A stretch of DNA of 7,327 bases. Source: Bacteroidales bacterium (GTDB taxonomy: Bacteria; Bacteroidota; Bacteroidia; Bacteroidales; JAADGE01). This document shows, piece after piece, positions 1-6,045 of this stretch. Numbering within the stretch: position 1 is the stretch's first letter; each line of letters opens with the position of its first letter. The translations under genes and the position numbers were made by a program. The DNA lies in the NCBI GenBank assembly GCA_024762915.1, contig JANTGL010000129.1, positions 1-7,327 on the forward strand. Direction: 5' to 3'. Below the pieces are notes generated by a model. That model worked only from the letters and a program-made list of their open reading frames with translations. It ran no database searches and was not told the origin of the DNA.

Positions 1-820
1 TAAAACCTCTTAAAAACCATTTTACGCGTTGAGCAGAAGTTCCGTGTGTAAAGGCATCCGGAACAACATAACCCTGTGCTTTTTTTTGCAAACGATCATC
101 ACCTACGGCACTTGCGGCTCCCATTGCTTCTTCCACATCACCGGTTTCAAGAATGTGTTTCATTTTTTGAGCATGATGAGCCCACATACCGGCTAAAAAA
201 TCGGCTTGCAGTTCTAATTTTACGGAAAGTTTGTTATATTCTTTTTTGCTTAGATATTGCCTTTGATGATGTACTTTTTCGGTAATTCCCAGTAAATATT
301 GGACATGATGTCCTACTTCATGTGCAATAACATAAGCCATGGCAAAATCACCGGCAGCACCGTAGTCTTTTCCTAAATCTCGGAGAAAATTTAAGTCCAT
401 ATAAACTTTTTGGTCGGCAGGGCAGTAGTACGGTCCTGTTGATTTTCCTGCAATGCCGCAAGTACCTTGGGTTATATTGTTGAAAATTACCATTTTGGGA
501 GGAATATATGTTTTATTCAGTTGATCTCTGAAAAGTTTTGCCCATACATCTTCGGTATCTTTTAAAACGACTTTTGCAAATTGAGCAATTTCTTCATTTT
601 CAGAAGCTGTTCCGGGAGAATATTGTTGATTATTTGATTGTTGTACTCCCTGTGTTTGTTGTAAAATAACCGAAGGATCTTGCCCTGTTATTAATGTATA
701 AACGATGGCAATAATAATACCTGTAATGCCGATACTCCCTCCGACTTTTTTCCCTCTGCTCTTGCTTCTCCCTCTTCGGTCTTCAACATTAGAACTGCCT
801 TGTCTGCCTTTCCATTTCAT
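1..820 (-). CDS. ypfJ: Neutral zinc metallopeptidase, YpfJ family (partial; C-terminal end lies beyond the window)
   Basis: I read an open frame from the ATG at 818-820 to the left edge with no stop: 273 codons. Residues 1-29 are basic and glycine/serine-rich (MKWKGRQGSS start). A single membrane helix follows at about 30-46, then a Q-rich linker at about 52-68. The catalytic domain carries the zinc-binding HEVGHH (H167, E168, H171), with the likely third ligand E203 in ELQADF. The family's typical YYCP and VYMDL segments lie upstream. The protein is therefore probably an inner-membrane-anchored peptidase; family members are widespread but their substrates are poorly known. The last visible residues, SAQRVKWFLRGF, match the end of the family domain, so probably only 10-20 residues are missing. 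The gene starts 68 bases after the amidohydrolase stop. That gap shows no clear terminator or promoter, which suggests co-transcription. No Shine-Dalgarno is seen. Confidence 0.9.
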   Translation of the reverse strand, partial: MKWKGRQGSSNVEDRRGRSKSRGKKVGGSIGITGIIIAIVYTLITGQDPSVILQQTQGVQQSNNQQYSPGTASENEEIAQFAKVVLKDTEDVWAKLFRDQLNKTYIPPKMVIFNNITQGTCGIAGKSTGPYYCPADQKVYMDLNFLRDLGKDYGAAGDFAMAYVIAHEVGHHVQYLLGITEKVHHQRQYLSKKEYNKLSVKLELQADFLAGMWAHHAQKMKHILETGDVEEAMGAASAVGDDRLQKKAQGYVVPDAFTHGTSAQRVKWFLRGF

Positions 821-888
821 AGTTATTAGTTTTATTTCGGATTTAAAAATAATCAGAATTATTCAATATCAAAATATTATTGGGAGGA

Positions 889-2127
889 TTAAGTAATATA
901 ATCTTGGTTTGATTTGTCTAATCCTAAGAAATTCAATGCATTGGTTTGAGTGAATTCTTTGTAATAAGGATGTATGTTTTCAAATGCAAATATAATTTCT
1001 TTTTTTAATCTCTTGGGAGCAAGCGGATTCACAACCCAATAATCCGTTCCGAACATGACTTTTTTTTGCAATAACGGAGTTTTATTCAATTCATCTTTTA
1101 ATACATATATTTGCCTGTCTTTCTTTTTCAGATTATATGAAAAGTCGGTATAAACATGTTTGTAATTGTATTCATTATTCGTTTTTTGAGACATTAATTC
1201 AATGATTTTCTCAATTCGATCTGCTTTTAATCCTTTTTTTAAATTTTTCCAATCATCCATACCGCCGAAATGACCGAAATTTAATCTTAAATCAGGATAT
1301 TCCTTTAAGACGGGCTCCCAAAGTTTCGGATGATTAAAAAAAGCAGCTCGCTCTTTATAACCGGCACAATTTCCTGTTTCAAATGCTTGCCTCGTTTCCG
1401 GATAATTGTTACAAACATCTTTTGAAACAGCAGCAATTAAAGACCCGCCGCAATGTGTCGTAATCGGAATATCTTTTTGTTCGCAAATTTTATAAATCGG
1501 ATGCAAACGTTCATCATTGGGAAAGTATCCTAAGGCAGGATATACTTTAACACCGAAAAAAGAATTTTCTTCGGAAAAAGCATTGAGGAAATTATCATAT
1601 AAATCATCTTTTCTCGGATCAACGGCAAAAAAAGGCAAAATAGGATAATCTTTCTTCAATAATTCTTTTATTTCTTCAATTTGCTCAGGAATTAATTTTT
1701 CGGGCGGTGATTTCCATCCTTTTTCAATGTCCATCATCAAAGATATAAAGATGAAATGCTTGTATTCTATTGTTATATTTTTACGATAATAGTGATACAT
1801 TTTTTCACGACTTTTTATCGGCAAAATCGTCGATAATATTTTCCCGGCAAGGAACATTAAGAATTTTATTCGCCTGTTTAATCGCCTTTCTGCATCTTCT
1901 TCAATTAATTGTTCAAGTGTACCTCTGTAACCTATATTTTTTAAAAAATCAAAAATTCGAGCTTGCAAGTACGGAGAGGGTACACTTTTCTCATCAAATA
2001 TATGTGCATGCACATCAATAATCAAATCTTTTTTTTGAAGTATTTCCTTAACAGAGTTATTAATTCTGTCATACGGATTTTCTGAGATTCCGTTCTTTGC
2101 ACGGGTAATAAATTCTTCAGTTGTCAT
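889..2127 (-). CDS. Metal-dependent amidohydrolase, family 2 (ACMSD/PF04909-like)
   Basis: This 412-residue protein is a TIM-barrel hydrolase or decarboxylase of the amidohydrolase-2 group. Visible metal-site motifs are IIDVHAH (H40, H42) at the end of the first strand, GVKVYPALGY (about 192-201), ITTHCGG (H225), LNFGHFGG (H286) and FGTDYW (D362). The C-terminal NALNFLGL (about 399-406) is the usual family ending. The substrate cannot be told from sequence; relatives hydrolyse or decarboxylate small carboxylic or aromatic compounds. No signal peptide is seen, so it is probably cytoplasmic. It is longer than many family members because of an extra segment at about residues 48-124, which holds a basic-hydrophobic stretch (about 87-104) that could pack on the barrel or touch a membrane. 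The ATG at 2125-2127 lies 23 bases downstream of a good promoter match and is the natural start. It likely heads an operon with the downstream peptidase gene. Confidence 0.88.
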   Translation of the reverse strand: MTTEEFITRAKNGISENPYDRINNSVKEILQKKDLIIDVHAHIFDEKSVPSPYLQARIFDFLKNIGYRGTLEQLIEEDAERRLNRRIKFLMFLAGKILSTILPIKSREKMYHYYRKNITIEYKHFIFISLMMDIEKGWKSPPEKLIPEQIEEIKELLKKDYPILPFFAVDPRKDDLYDNFLNAFSEENSFFGVKVYPALGYFPNDERLHPIYKICEQKDIPITTHCGGSLIAAVSKDVCNNYPETRQAFETGNCAGYKERAAFFNHPKLWEPVLKEYPDLRLNFGHFGGMDDWKNLKKGLKADRIEKIIELMSQKTNNEYNYKHVYTDFSYNLKKKDRQIYVLKDELNKTPLLQKKVMFGTDYWVVNPLAPKRLKKEIIFAFENIHPYYKEFTQTNALNFLGLDKSNQDYIT

Positions 2128-2150
2128 GGTGTTTTTATGTAAAATTAAAC

Positions 2151-2180
2151 CAAATTTATTAAATAAAAAAAGCTTTGCAA
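2151..2180 (-). promoter_or_regulatory. Bacteroidota-type promoter for the amidohydrolase gene
   Basis: Read on the minus strand, TTG (plus positions 2178-2180) is followed after 19 bases by TAAATTTG (2151-2158), an exact match to the -7 consensus TAnnTTTG. The -7 element ends 23 bases before the ATG at 2127, giving a short leader of about 15-20 bases. The -33 TTG falls at the loop/stem junction of the upstream gene's terminator hairpin, so the two signals overlap physically. The match is by eye only. Confidence 0.6.
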
Positions 2181-2201
2181 GGTATTATTATGCAAAGCTT
2201 T
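2161..2201 (-). terminator. Rho-independent terminator of the secreted-protein gene
   Basis: The 11-base arms AAAGCTTTGCA (2169-2179) and TGCAAAGCTTT (2191-2201) are perfectly complementary around an 11-base loop. On the minus strand the hairpin runs directly into a T-rich tract (the A-run at 2161-2171 on the plus strand). It lies 21 bases after the stop of the gene ending at 2223. Orientation of the T-tract makes it a minus-strand terminator. Confidence 0.8.
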
Positions 2202-2222
2202 ATATTGGTATTACGAGAAGTG

Positions 2223-3119
2223 CTATTTTGTTAATGCTTCCATGGTATCTTCAATGTATCCCGGTGTACTTACGATCTTCATAAACTGCCCCATCGAAAG
2301 TTCCGGCCAATGAAGTGCCAGACGATATTTCCCGTGAAGCATCATAACTTTTTTCCCGATTACAATCAATTCATAAGGCATTGCTGCAATATGATCTTCA
2401 CCGATAACCGGCAGAAAGTAACGTTCACCGTCTTCTTTATCCTTCAGTGCAACACCGTAAATTGCAATTTGTGATTTGGTAAATTTCAATCGATAAACTC
2501 TTGAAGTATGGCCTTTCCCTGCTTTTAGATTCTTTTCGATGGTTTCGCACGCATTTTCGAAACTCGGCATTTCATTTAAATCGACAGGATCGGTAAAGTA
2601 GGGCATTCCCATCATGTAATGGTATTTTTTTAATTCACTTTTAGACAATTGTCCGCCGAAACCTTTGAAACCGGTTCCTACAGCTTTTAAAATCGTATGT
2701 GTTTCATCAGAAATAACTTTCAGTTTATCATAACTTCCGGTTGTGTTTCTGAAATAAGCGTAGAAAATATATTCGGGATTTAACAAGCTTACCGTAACGG
2801 TATTTCCTTTTTTTATTATTCCGAATTTTAAAATACTTGCAAGTGCTTTATGGGTTTTACCGTAAATTGCCAAACCGTACAGTTGTTTTTTTGTAAACGT
2901 AATAACGTACATATCAGCTTTTCCTTCAGGATGATAAGCACCGAGATACATAAACTCATGCGTTTTTAATTGTTCTTTTATTTTTGTTGCAACATCAGTA
3001 ACGCTTCCGGTAGTTGTTACTTTGTAATAAGCATATAATTTGTCTTGCGACTTAGCATTGATTGAAATAAATAATGCAAAAACAATAATCAGAGATTTAA
3101 ATAAGGATTTCATATACAT
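2223..3119 (-). CDS. Secreted protein with two copies of one module (possible remote DUF302-like fold)
   Basis: I do not recognise this protein firmly. The chosen start is the ATG at 3117-3119, preceded by A-rich sequence; a second ATG two codons later (3113) is equally possible. An in-frame ATG at 3185 is unlikely because the promoter match lies downstream of it. Numbering from 3113 (296 residues), residues 1-22 form a signal peptide (MKSLFKSLIIVFALFISINA core, likely cut near AKS|Q), so the protein should be periplasmic or outer-membrane associated. The rest looks like an internal duplication. Module 1 is about 40-121 and module 2 about 186-283. Each has a helix (IKEQL / CETIEKNL), then FTKKQ or FTKSQ, then a G-x-x-H step (H88 / H241), then alternating hydrophobic strands. 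The layout recalls DUF302-type domains, but that is a weak inference. It is a single-gene unit with its own promoter and terminator. Confidence 0.75.
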   Translation of the reverse strand: MYMKSLFKSLIIVFALFISINAKSQDKLYAYYKVTTTGSVTDVATKIKEQLKTHEFMYLGAYHPEGKADMYVITFTKKQLYGLAIYGKTHKALASILKFGIIKKGNTVTVSLLNPEYIFYAYFRNTTGSYDKLKVISDETHTILKAVGTGFKGFGGQLSKSELKKYHYMMGMPYFTDPVDLNEMPSFENACETIEKNLKAGKGHTSRVYRLKFTKSQIAIYGVALKDKEDGERYFLPVIGEDHIAAMPYELIVIGKKVMMLHGKYRLALHWPELSMGQFMKIVSTPGYIEDTMEALTK

Positions 3120-3148
3120 GTTTTTTAGTTTAATATATTTACATAGCA

Positions 3149-3179
3149 CAAAGTTTAGATATGTTGATAAATAAAACAA
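3149..3179 (-). promoter_or_regulatory. Probable promoter of the secreted-protein gene
   Basis: On the minus strand, TTG (plus 3177-3179) is followed after 19 bases by TAAACTTTG (3149-3157). This is the -7 consensus TAnnTTTG with one extra base, so the match is imperfect. It lies 29 bases before the ATG at 3119. Its position inside the longer open frame that begins at 3185 argues that translation starts at 3119 or 3113. Confidence 0.45.
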
Positions 3180-3198
3180 TGACATATATCATCTTTGA

Positions 3199-3229
3199 TT
3201 GAACGGTTAAAATTTTCTTTTTAACTTTG
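3199..3229 (+). promoter_or_regulatory. Bacteroidota-type promoter of the ROK kinase gene
   Basis: TTG (3199-3201), 20 bases, then TAACTTTG (3222-3229), an exact TAnnTTTG match, 30 bases before the kinase ATG. It is back to back with the minus-strand promoter at 3149-3179. An inverted repeat, TTGAGT (3227-3232) and ACTCAA (3244-3249), covers the expected transcription start and could be an operator; that part is inference. Confidence 0.6.
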
Positions 3230-3259
3230 AGTATTGAAACCAGACTCAAGTATTAACAA

Positions 3260-4225
3260 ATGGCAGAAATTAAAAACGTTACGGCAGGGATTGATATCGG
3301 CGGAACCAATACGGTTTTAGGACTTGTTGACAGGAACGGAAATATTTTATCGAAAGCCGCAATTGCGACAAAAGGATACAACAGTTTTGGCAAATACATC
3401 AACATTTTATCCGAAAAAATTCAAATGTTATTAAACAGTAAATCCGATAATTTTGAATTAAAAGGCATCGGAATCGGTGCGCCTAACGGAAATATTTTCA
3501 GAGGAACAATAGAGCATGCTGCAAATTTGGATTGGAAAGGTGTTTTACCTGTTGCCGGTTTATTAAAAAAAGAATTTAATATTTCCGTAAAGGTCACAAA
3601 TGATGCAAATGCAGCAGCTTTAGGAGAAAAATTATTCGGAAATGCAAAACATATTGATAATTTTATTGAAATCACTTTGGGGACAGGACTCGGCAGCGGT
3701 ATTTTTGCAGAAGGGAAATTATTGTACGGGCACAGCGGGTTTGCCGGAGAATTGGGACATGTTATCGTAAAAGAAAACGGCAGACAATGCGGTTGCGGAA
3801 GAAAGGGATGCTTGGAAACTTATGTTTCGGCAACCGGACTATTGAGAACGGTAAAGGAATTACTGACAGATACAGAAGAAGTTAGTTTGATACGAAATAC
3901 TGATTTTTATACATTGACTTCAAAAGATATTTACGATTTTGCAAAAAAAGGCGATTTTCTCGCTCTTAAAGCATTCGATTTTACGGCACAAATCCTCGGT
4001 AAAGCTTTGGCAGATTTTACGGCTGTTTTAAGTCCCGAAAAAATATTTTTATTCGGAGGTTTGGCTGAAGCCGGTAATTTACTTTTAAAACCTGCCGAAA
4101 CCTATATGAATGAAAATTTATTGACTGTTTATAAAAATACCGTAAGCATTGAAAAATCCGGATTAAAACACGGCGAAGCTGCAATTTTAGGTGCTGCTGC
4201 TTTGATTTGGGAAGACATCGGATAA
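3260..4225 (+). CDS. ROK-family sugar kinase (glucokinase-like)
   Basis: The 321-residue length is normal for a single-domain ROK kinase, a cytoplasmic enzyme that phosphorylates glucose or another hexose with ATP. Motifs in order are: the N-terminal phosphate loop GIDIGGTNT (10-18); GIGIGAPNG (69-77); the catalytic-base segment TNDANAAALGE, with D115 the likely base; the second phosphate motif LGTGLGSG (140-147); and the ROK zinc site GELGH (H167) followed by CGCGRKGC (C177, C179, C184). The second half contains FLFGG, and HGEAAILGAAAL closes the fold. There is no N-terminal helix-turn-helix, so it is a kinase and not a ROK repressor. Glucose, mannose, fructose or N-acetyl sugars are all possible substrates. 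It has its own promoter. It ends tail to tail with the CvfB-like gene, two bases between stop codons, so the transcripts probably overlap. Confidence 0.93.
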   Translation: MAEIKNVTAGIDIGGTNTVLGLVDRNGNILSKAAIATKGYNSFGKYINILSEKIQMLLNSKSDNFELKGIGIGAPNGNIFRGTIEHAANLDWKGVLPVAGLLKKEFNISVKVTNDANAAALGEKLFGNAKHIDNFIEITLGTGLGSGIFAEGKLLYGHSGFAGELGHVIVKENGRQCGCGRKGCLETYVSATGLLRTVKELLTDTEEVSLIRNTDFYTLTSKDIYDFAKKGDFLALKAFDFTAQILGKALADFTAVLSPEKIFLFGGLAEAGNLLLKPAETYMNENLLTVYKNTVSIEKSGLKHGEAAILGAAALIWEDIG

Positions 4226-4230
4226 GCTTA
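4223..4230. other. 8-bp palindrome containing both convergent stop codons
   Basis: TAAGCTTA reads the same on both strands. Its first three bases are the TAA of the ROK kinase and its last three are the complement of the TAA of the CvfB-like gene. I see no hairpin with a T-tract on either side within about 30 bases, so transcription of each gene probably runs into the other. Confidence 0.85.
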
Positions 4231-5058
4231 AATGAGTTTTATTCCGTCATCTTTAAAATCAATCAATCGTTGTTTATATAGTGAACCTATTGCTTTTTTA
4301 AACGACTTTTTGCTTATATTAAATAATGATTTTAACATCTCGGGTGAACTTTTATCATTTGCTGCAACAAATCCCTTATTTTCTTTAAGAATTTGTAAAA
4401 TACTTTTCGATATGCTGTCAATTTGCTCATATCCGGATTTTTGCAAGACAAGGTCTATTTTTTCGTCTTCTCTTATTTTTTTAACAAACGCTTTTAATCG
4501 GTCTCCTTTTTTAATGTCTTTAAAGACTTCATTTTCATACAATAAGCCGGCATATTCATTTTCAATGATTGCTTTATATCCGATATCCGTTTTGCTTTGA
4601 ATAAGAATATTTACTTCATCATTAACGTCATAAGGCGGTTTTTTCGGATTTAAAAACTTATTAATTTTTGCCGATGCCGCTAATCGATTTGTTTTTTCAT
4701 CAAGATAAATATATACAACATAATACTGATCCTCAATCATATCCGATTTTTGTTCTCGGAACGGAACCAACAAATCTTTTAATATTCCCCAATCTAAAAA
4801 AGCACCGAATTTATTTACGGCTTTAACTTTCAGGCAGGCAAACTCATTCACTTTTGCTAAAGGTGTTTCGGTTGTGGCAATCAAACGATCTTCCGAATCG
4901 GAATAAATAAAGGCTTCAATTTCATCATCCGGTTTTGCACCTTCGGGAACATATTTTTCGGGCATTAAAATTTCACCGTCTTCACCGCCGTCAAGATAAA
5001 TACCGAAATCTACTTCTTTTACTACACGCAGAGTATTATAATCTCCGATTTTAACCAT
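4228..5058 (-). CDS. cvfB: CvfB-like RNA-binding protein (S1 domains plus winged helix)
   Basis: From the ATG at 5056-5058 the protein is 276 residues, close to the family's usual 280-300. It reads as three S1-type OB folds and a C-terminal winged helix, the architecture of CvfB/YitL proteins. S1-1 is about 1-66 (FGIYLDGGEDGEILMP). S1-2 is about 68-133 (KVKAVNKFGAFLDWG, DLLVPFREQ). S1-3 is about 142-207 (YAGLLYENEV, then LKAFVKKIRED). The winged helix is about 215-276, with the characteristic FNISKKSFKKAIGSLYKQ and a final GIKL. Family members bind RNA and affect expression of other genes, including virulence factors in Gram-positive bacteria; the target here is unknown. An in-frame TTG at 5073 would add five residues, but it lies inside a -7 promoter match, so I reject it. 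Cytoplasmic; single gene, convergent with the ROK kinase. Confidence 0.9.
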   Translation of the reverse strand: MVKIGDYNTLRVVKEVDFGIYLDGGEDGEILMPEKYVPEGAKPDDEIEAFIYSDSEDRLIATTETPLAKVNEFACLKVKAVNKFGAFLDWGILKDLLVPFREQKSDMIEDQYYVVYIYLDEKTNRLAASAKINKFLNPKKPPYDVNDEVNILIQSKTDIGYKAIIENEYAGLLYENEVFKDIKKGDRLKAFVKKIREDEKIDLVLQKSGYEQIDSISKSILQILKENKGFVAANDKSSPEMLKSLFNISKKSFKKAIGSLYKQRLIDFKDDGIKLI

Positions 5059-5070
5059 TTCGTTTTTTTG

Positions 5071-5078
5071 CAAAGATA
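5071..5078 (-). promoter_or_regulatory. -7 element of the CvfB-like gene promoter
   Basis: TATCTTTG on the minus strand matches TAnnTTTG exactly and ends 12 bases before the ATG at 5058. No TTG is found at the expected -33 spacing, so only half of the promoter is supported. The predicted leader would be very short (under about 10 bases). Confidence 0.45.
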
Positions 5079-5118
5079 ATTGAGTTTGTTTAAAGATAAA
5101 TTAAAATATTTTTAAAAT

Positions 5119-5149
5119 TTGCAGGACAGTTTGCATATAGCTATTTTTG
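5119..5149 (+). promoter_or_regulatory. Bacteroidota-type promoter of the methyltransferase-like gene
   Basis: TTG (5119-5121), 20 bases, then TATTTTTG (5142-5149), an exact TAnnTTTG match. The ATG at 5185 is 35 bases further on, giving a leader of about 30 bases. The same TTG is in frame with the gene and could be mistaken for a start codon. Confidence 0.55.
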
Positions 5150-5184
5150 ACTTTTATTATATAAATTACTCAAAACATCAGAAT

Positions 5185-5748
5185 ATGAATATTACTGTCG
5201 TAATTTATTTTTCAATTGTGTTTTTCTTATCGGAAATAATTTTAGCAATCACAAAACATTCTCAAAAGAAAATGGTAAAGAACAGAAAAGACAAAAATTC
5301 CTTAACTTTATTTTGGATTACGATACCGGTAAGTATAACAATCGGATTTTTTGCCGCAAAATATCAAGCATGGAGTATTTTAAATGTTCAAATTGCATGG
5401 TTTGGTTTGAGCTTATTTATTACAGGACTTGTAATCAGATGGCTATCAATTTTACAATTAAAAAAAGAATTTACGGTTGATGTCAGTATCACAAAAAATC
5501 ATAAATTAAAAACAGACGGTATGTATAAAAACGTGAGGCATCCGAGTTACTCAGGTTTGTTATTAACTGTCTTTGGGCTTTCAATTGCGATGAACAGTAT
5601 TATTTCTTTACTCGTATTAACAATTCCCGTATTTTTTGCCGTTCTGTACAGAATTAAAGCTGAAGAATTGATATTAACTAATGAATTCGGAGAAGTTTAC
5701 AAAAGTTATACGGAACAAACACATAAGTTAATTCCGAAGATATTTTAA
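5185..5748 (+). CDS. Isoprenylcysteine carboxyl methyltransferase-like membrane protein (ICMT/PEMT superfamily)
   Basis: The protein is 187 residues from the ATG at 5185. It has hydrophobic segments at about 3-22, 41-58 and 69-90, and a hydrophobic hairpin at about 124-155, as in small ICMT-fold integral membrane methyltransferases. The conserved cofactor region is clear: HKLKTDGMYKNVRHPSYSG (106-124), containing the family hallmark RHPSY (118-122). It is followed by RIKAEELIL (156-164), which supplies the conserved paired glutamates E160-E161, and by EFGEVYKSY (167-175). By family knowledge it should use S-adenosylmethionine to methylate a lipophilic substrate in the membrane. Bacteria have no known prenylated-protein substrate for most such enzymes, so the true substrate is open; an isoprenoid-derived or lipid molecule is a guess. 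The upstream in-frame TTG at 5119 is the -33 element, so the shorter start is preferred. Confidence 0.85.
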   Translation: MNITVVIYFSIVFFLSEIILAITKHSQKKMVKNRKDKNSLTLFWITIPVSITIGFFAAKYQAWSILNVQIAWFGLSLFITGLVIRWLSILQLKKEFTVDVSITKNHKLKTDGMYKNVRHPSYSGLLLTVFGLSIAMNSIISLLVLTIPVFFAVLYRIKAEELILTNEFGEVYKSYTEQTHKLIPKIF

Positions 5749-5875
5749 TGTTAAAAAAAACAAAACCGATTATGACAACGTTTTGTATTTAGTAAAATCA
5801 AAATCCGGTTTGCTTGGTTGGATAAAATATTTCAATCTGATTAAAAAATACTCAGGATTTAATTTCGCCGATTAA
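5748..5875 (+). pseudogene. Possible frameshifted small gene or gene remnant (42 codons if corrected)
   Basis: An ATG at 5748-5750 overlaps the stop of the methyltransferase-like gene (TAATG). In its own frame it stops after 14 codons (TAG at 5790-5792). After TTA there is a run of eight A (5753-5760). One extra A, or a -1 slip there, would continue into a clean frame reading DYDNVLYLVKSKSGLLGW (from 5768) and ending with FNFAD and TAA at 5873-5875. The composition of this stretch looks protein-like, and the run includes A-AAA-AAA in the zero frame, a sequence prone to slipping. I recognise no homologue. It could be a decayed C-terminal fragment, a sequencing error in the homopolymer, a real frameshift product or chance. 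Confidence 0.25.
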
Positions 5876-5915
5876 TTTTCTCATAAATTTAAATCCGAAA
5901 TATAAATAAATACAA

Positions 5916-5923
5916 TATCTTTG
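5916..5923 (+). promoter_or_regulatory. Candidate -7 element for the desaturase gene
   Basis: TATCTTTG matches TAnnTTTG exactly. No TTG lies at the expected -33 distance, so support is partial. If used, the leader before the desaturase ATG at 6046 would be about 115 bases, longer than the other leaders in this window. Confidence 0.35.
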
Positions 5924-5968
5924 TATTCTGAATGTGACCTTTTTTTATTGACTATTTGTTCTTCAAAA

Positions 5969-6037
5969 TTTTAATTGACATTTATTTTGCGGATTATAAA
6001 TCGGGTTTCCTTACGTTTAAAATTTTTTCAATTAAAA
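5969..6037 (+). repeat. Inverted repeat in the desaturase leader (possible RNA structure)
   Basis: TTTTAATTGA (5969-5978) and TCAATTAAAA (6028-6037) are perfectly complementary over 10 bases and enclose 49 bases. A smaller hairpin, ATTTAT (5980-5985) with ATAAAT (5996-6001), sits inside. The right arm ends 8 bases before the ATG at 6046, so pairing would cover the ribosome-entry region. The pairs are nearly all A-U, so the structure would be weak; a temperature-dependent role is inference. Confidence 0.3.
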
Positions 6038-6045
6038 AAAACAAA

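Noticed and set aside
76..285. Open frame of 69 codons on the plus strand.
   Set aside because: It lies opposite the zinc peptidase catalytic domain, has no family features and reads as a shadow.
833..847. A 15-base sequence shared in opposite orientation with 5888-5902 (TTTAAATCCGAAATA), near the peptidase start and upstream of the desaturase.
   Set aside because: In A+T-rich DNA a single shared 15-mer in 7 kb is not far from chance, and it does not occupy the same place relative to the two genes.
861..880. AT-rich palindrome-like sequence between the amidohydrolase and peptidase genes, considered as a terminator.
   Set aside because: The stem is only about 5 A-U pairs and no T-tract follows on the minus strand.
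705..896. Plus-strand frame with a proline/leucine-rich hydrophobic N-terminus resembling a small membrane protein.
   Set aside because: It is antisense to the peptidase N-terminal region, where its hydrophobic run is the complement of the basic and glycine-rich segment, and then runs into the intergenic gap.
1770..2021. Plus-strand frame of 83 codons inside the amidohydrolase gene.
   Set aside because: It is the complement of the helical insertion of the amidohydrolase, with no promoter and no recognisable motif.
3421..3675. Minus-strand frame of 84 codons within the ROK kinase.
   Set aside because: It is a shadow of the conserved ROK catalytic region.
4232..4600. Plus-strand frame of 122 codons starting just after the ROK kinase stop.
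   Set aside because: Its position suggested a downstream operon gene, but it is fully antisense to the winged helix and third S1 domain of the CvfB-like gene, which have clear family motifs.
5760..5786. Hairpin ACAAAAC / GTTTTGT after the methyltransferase-like gene, considered as its terminator.
   Set aside because: The 7-bp stem is A-U rich with a 13-base loop, and on the plus strand it is followed by ATTTAG and not a T-run. The T-run is on the minus strand, where no gene ends.
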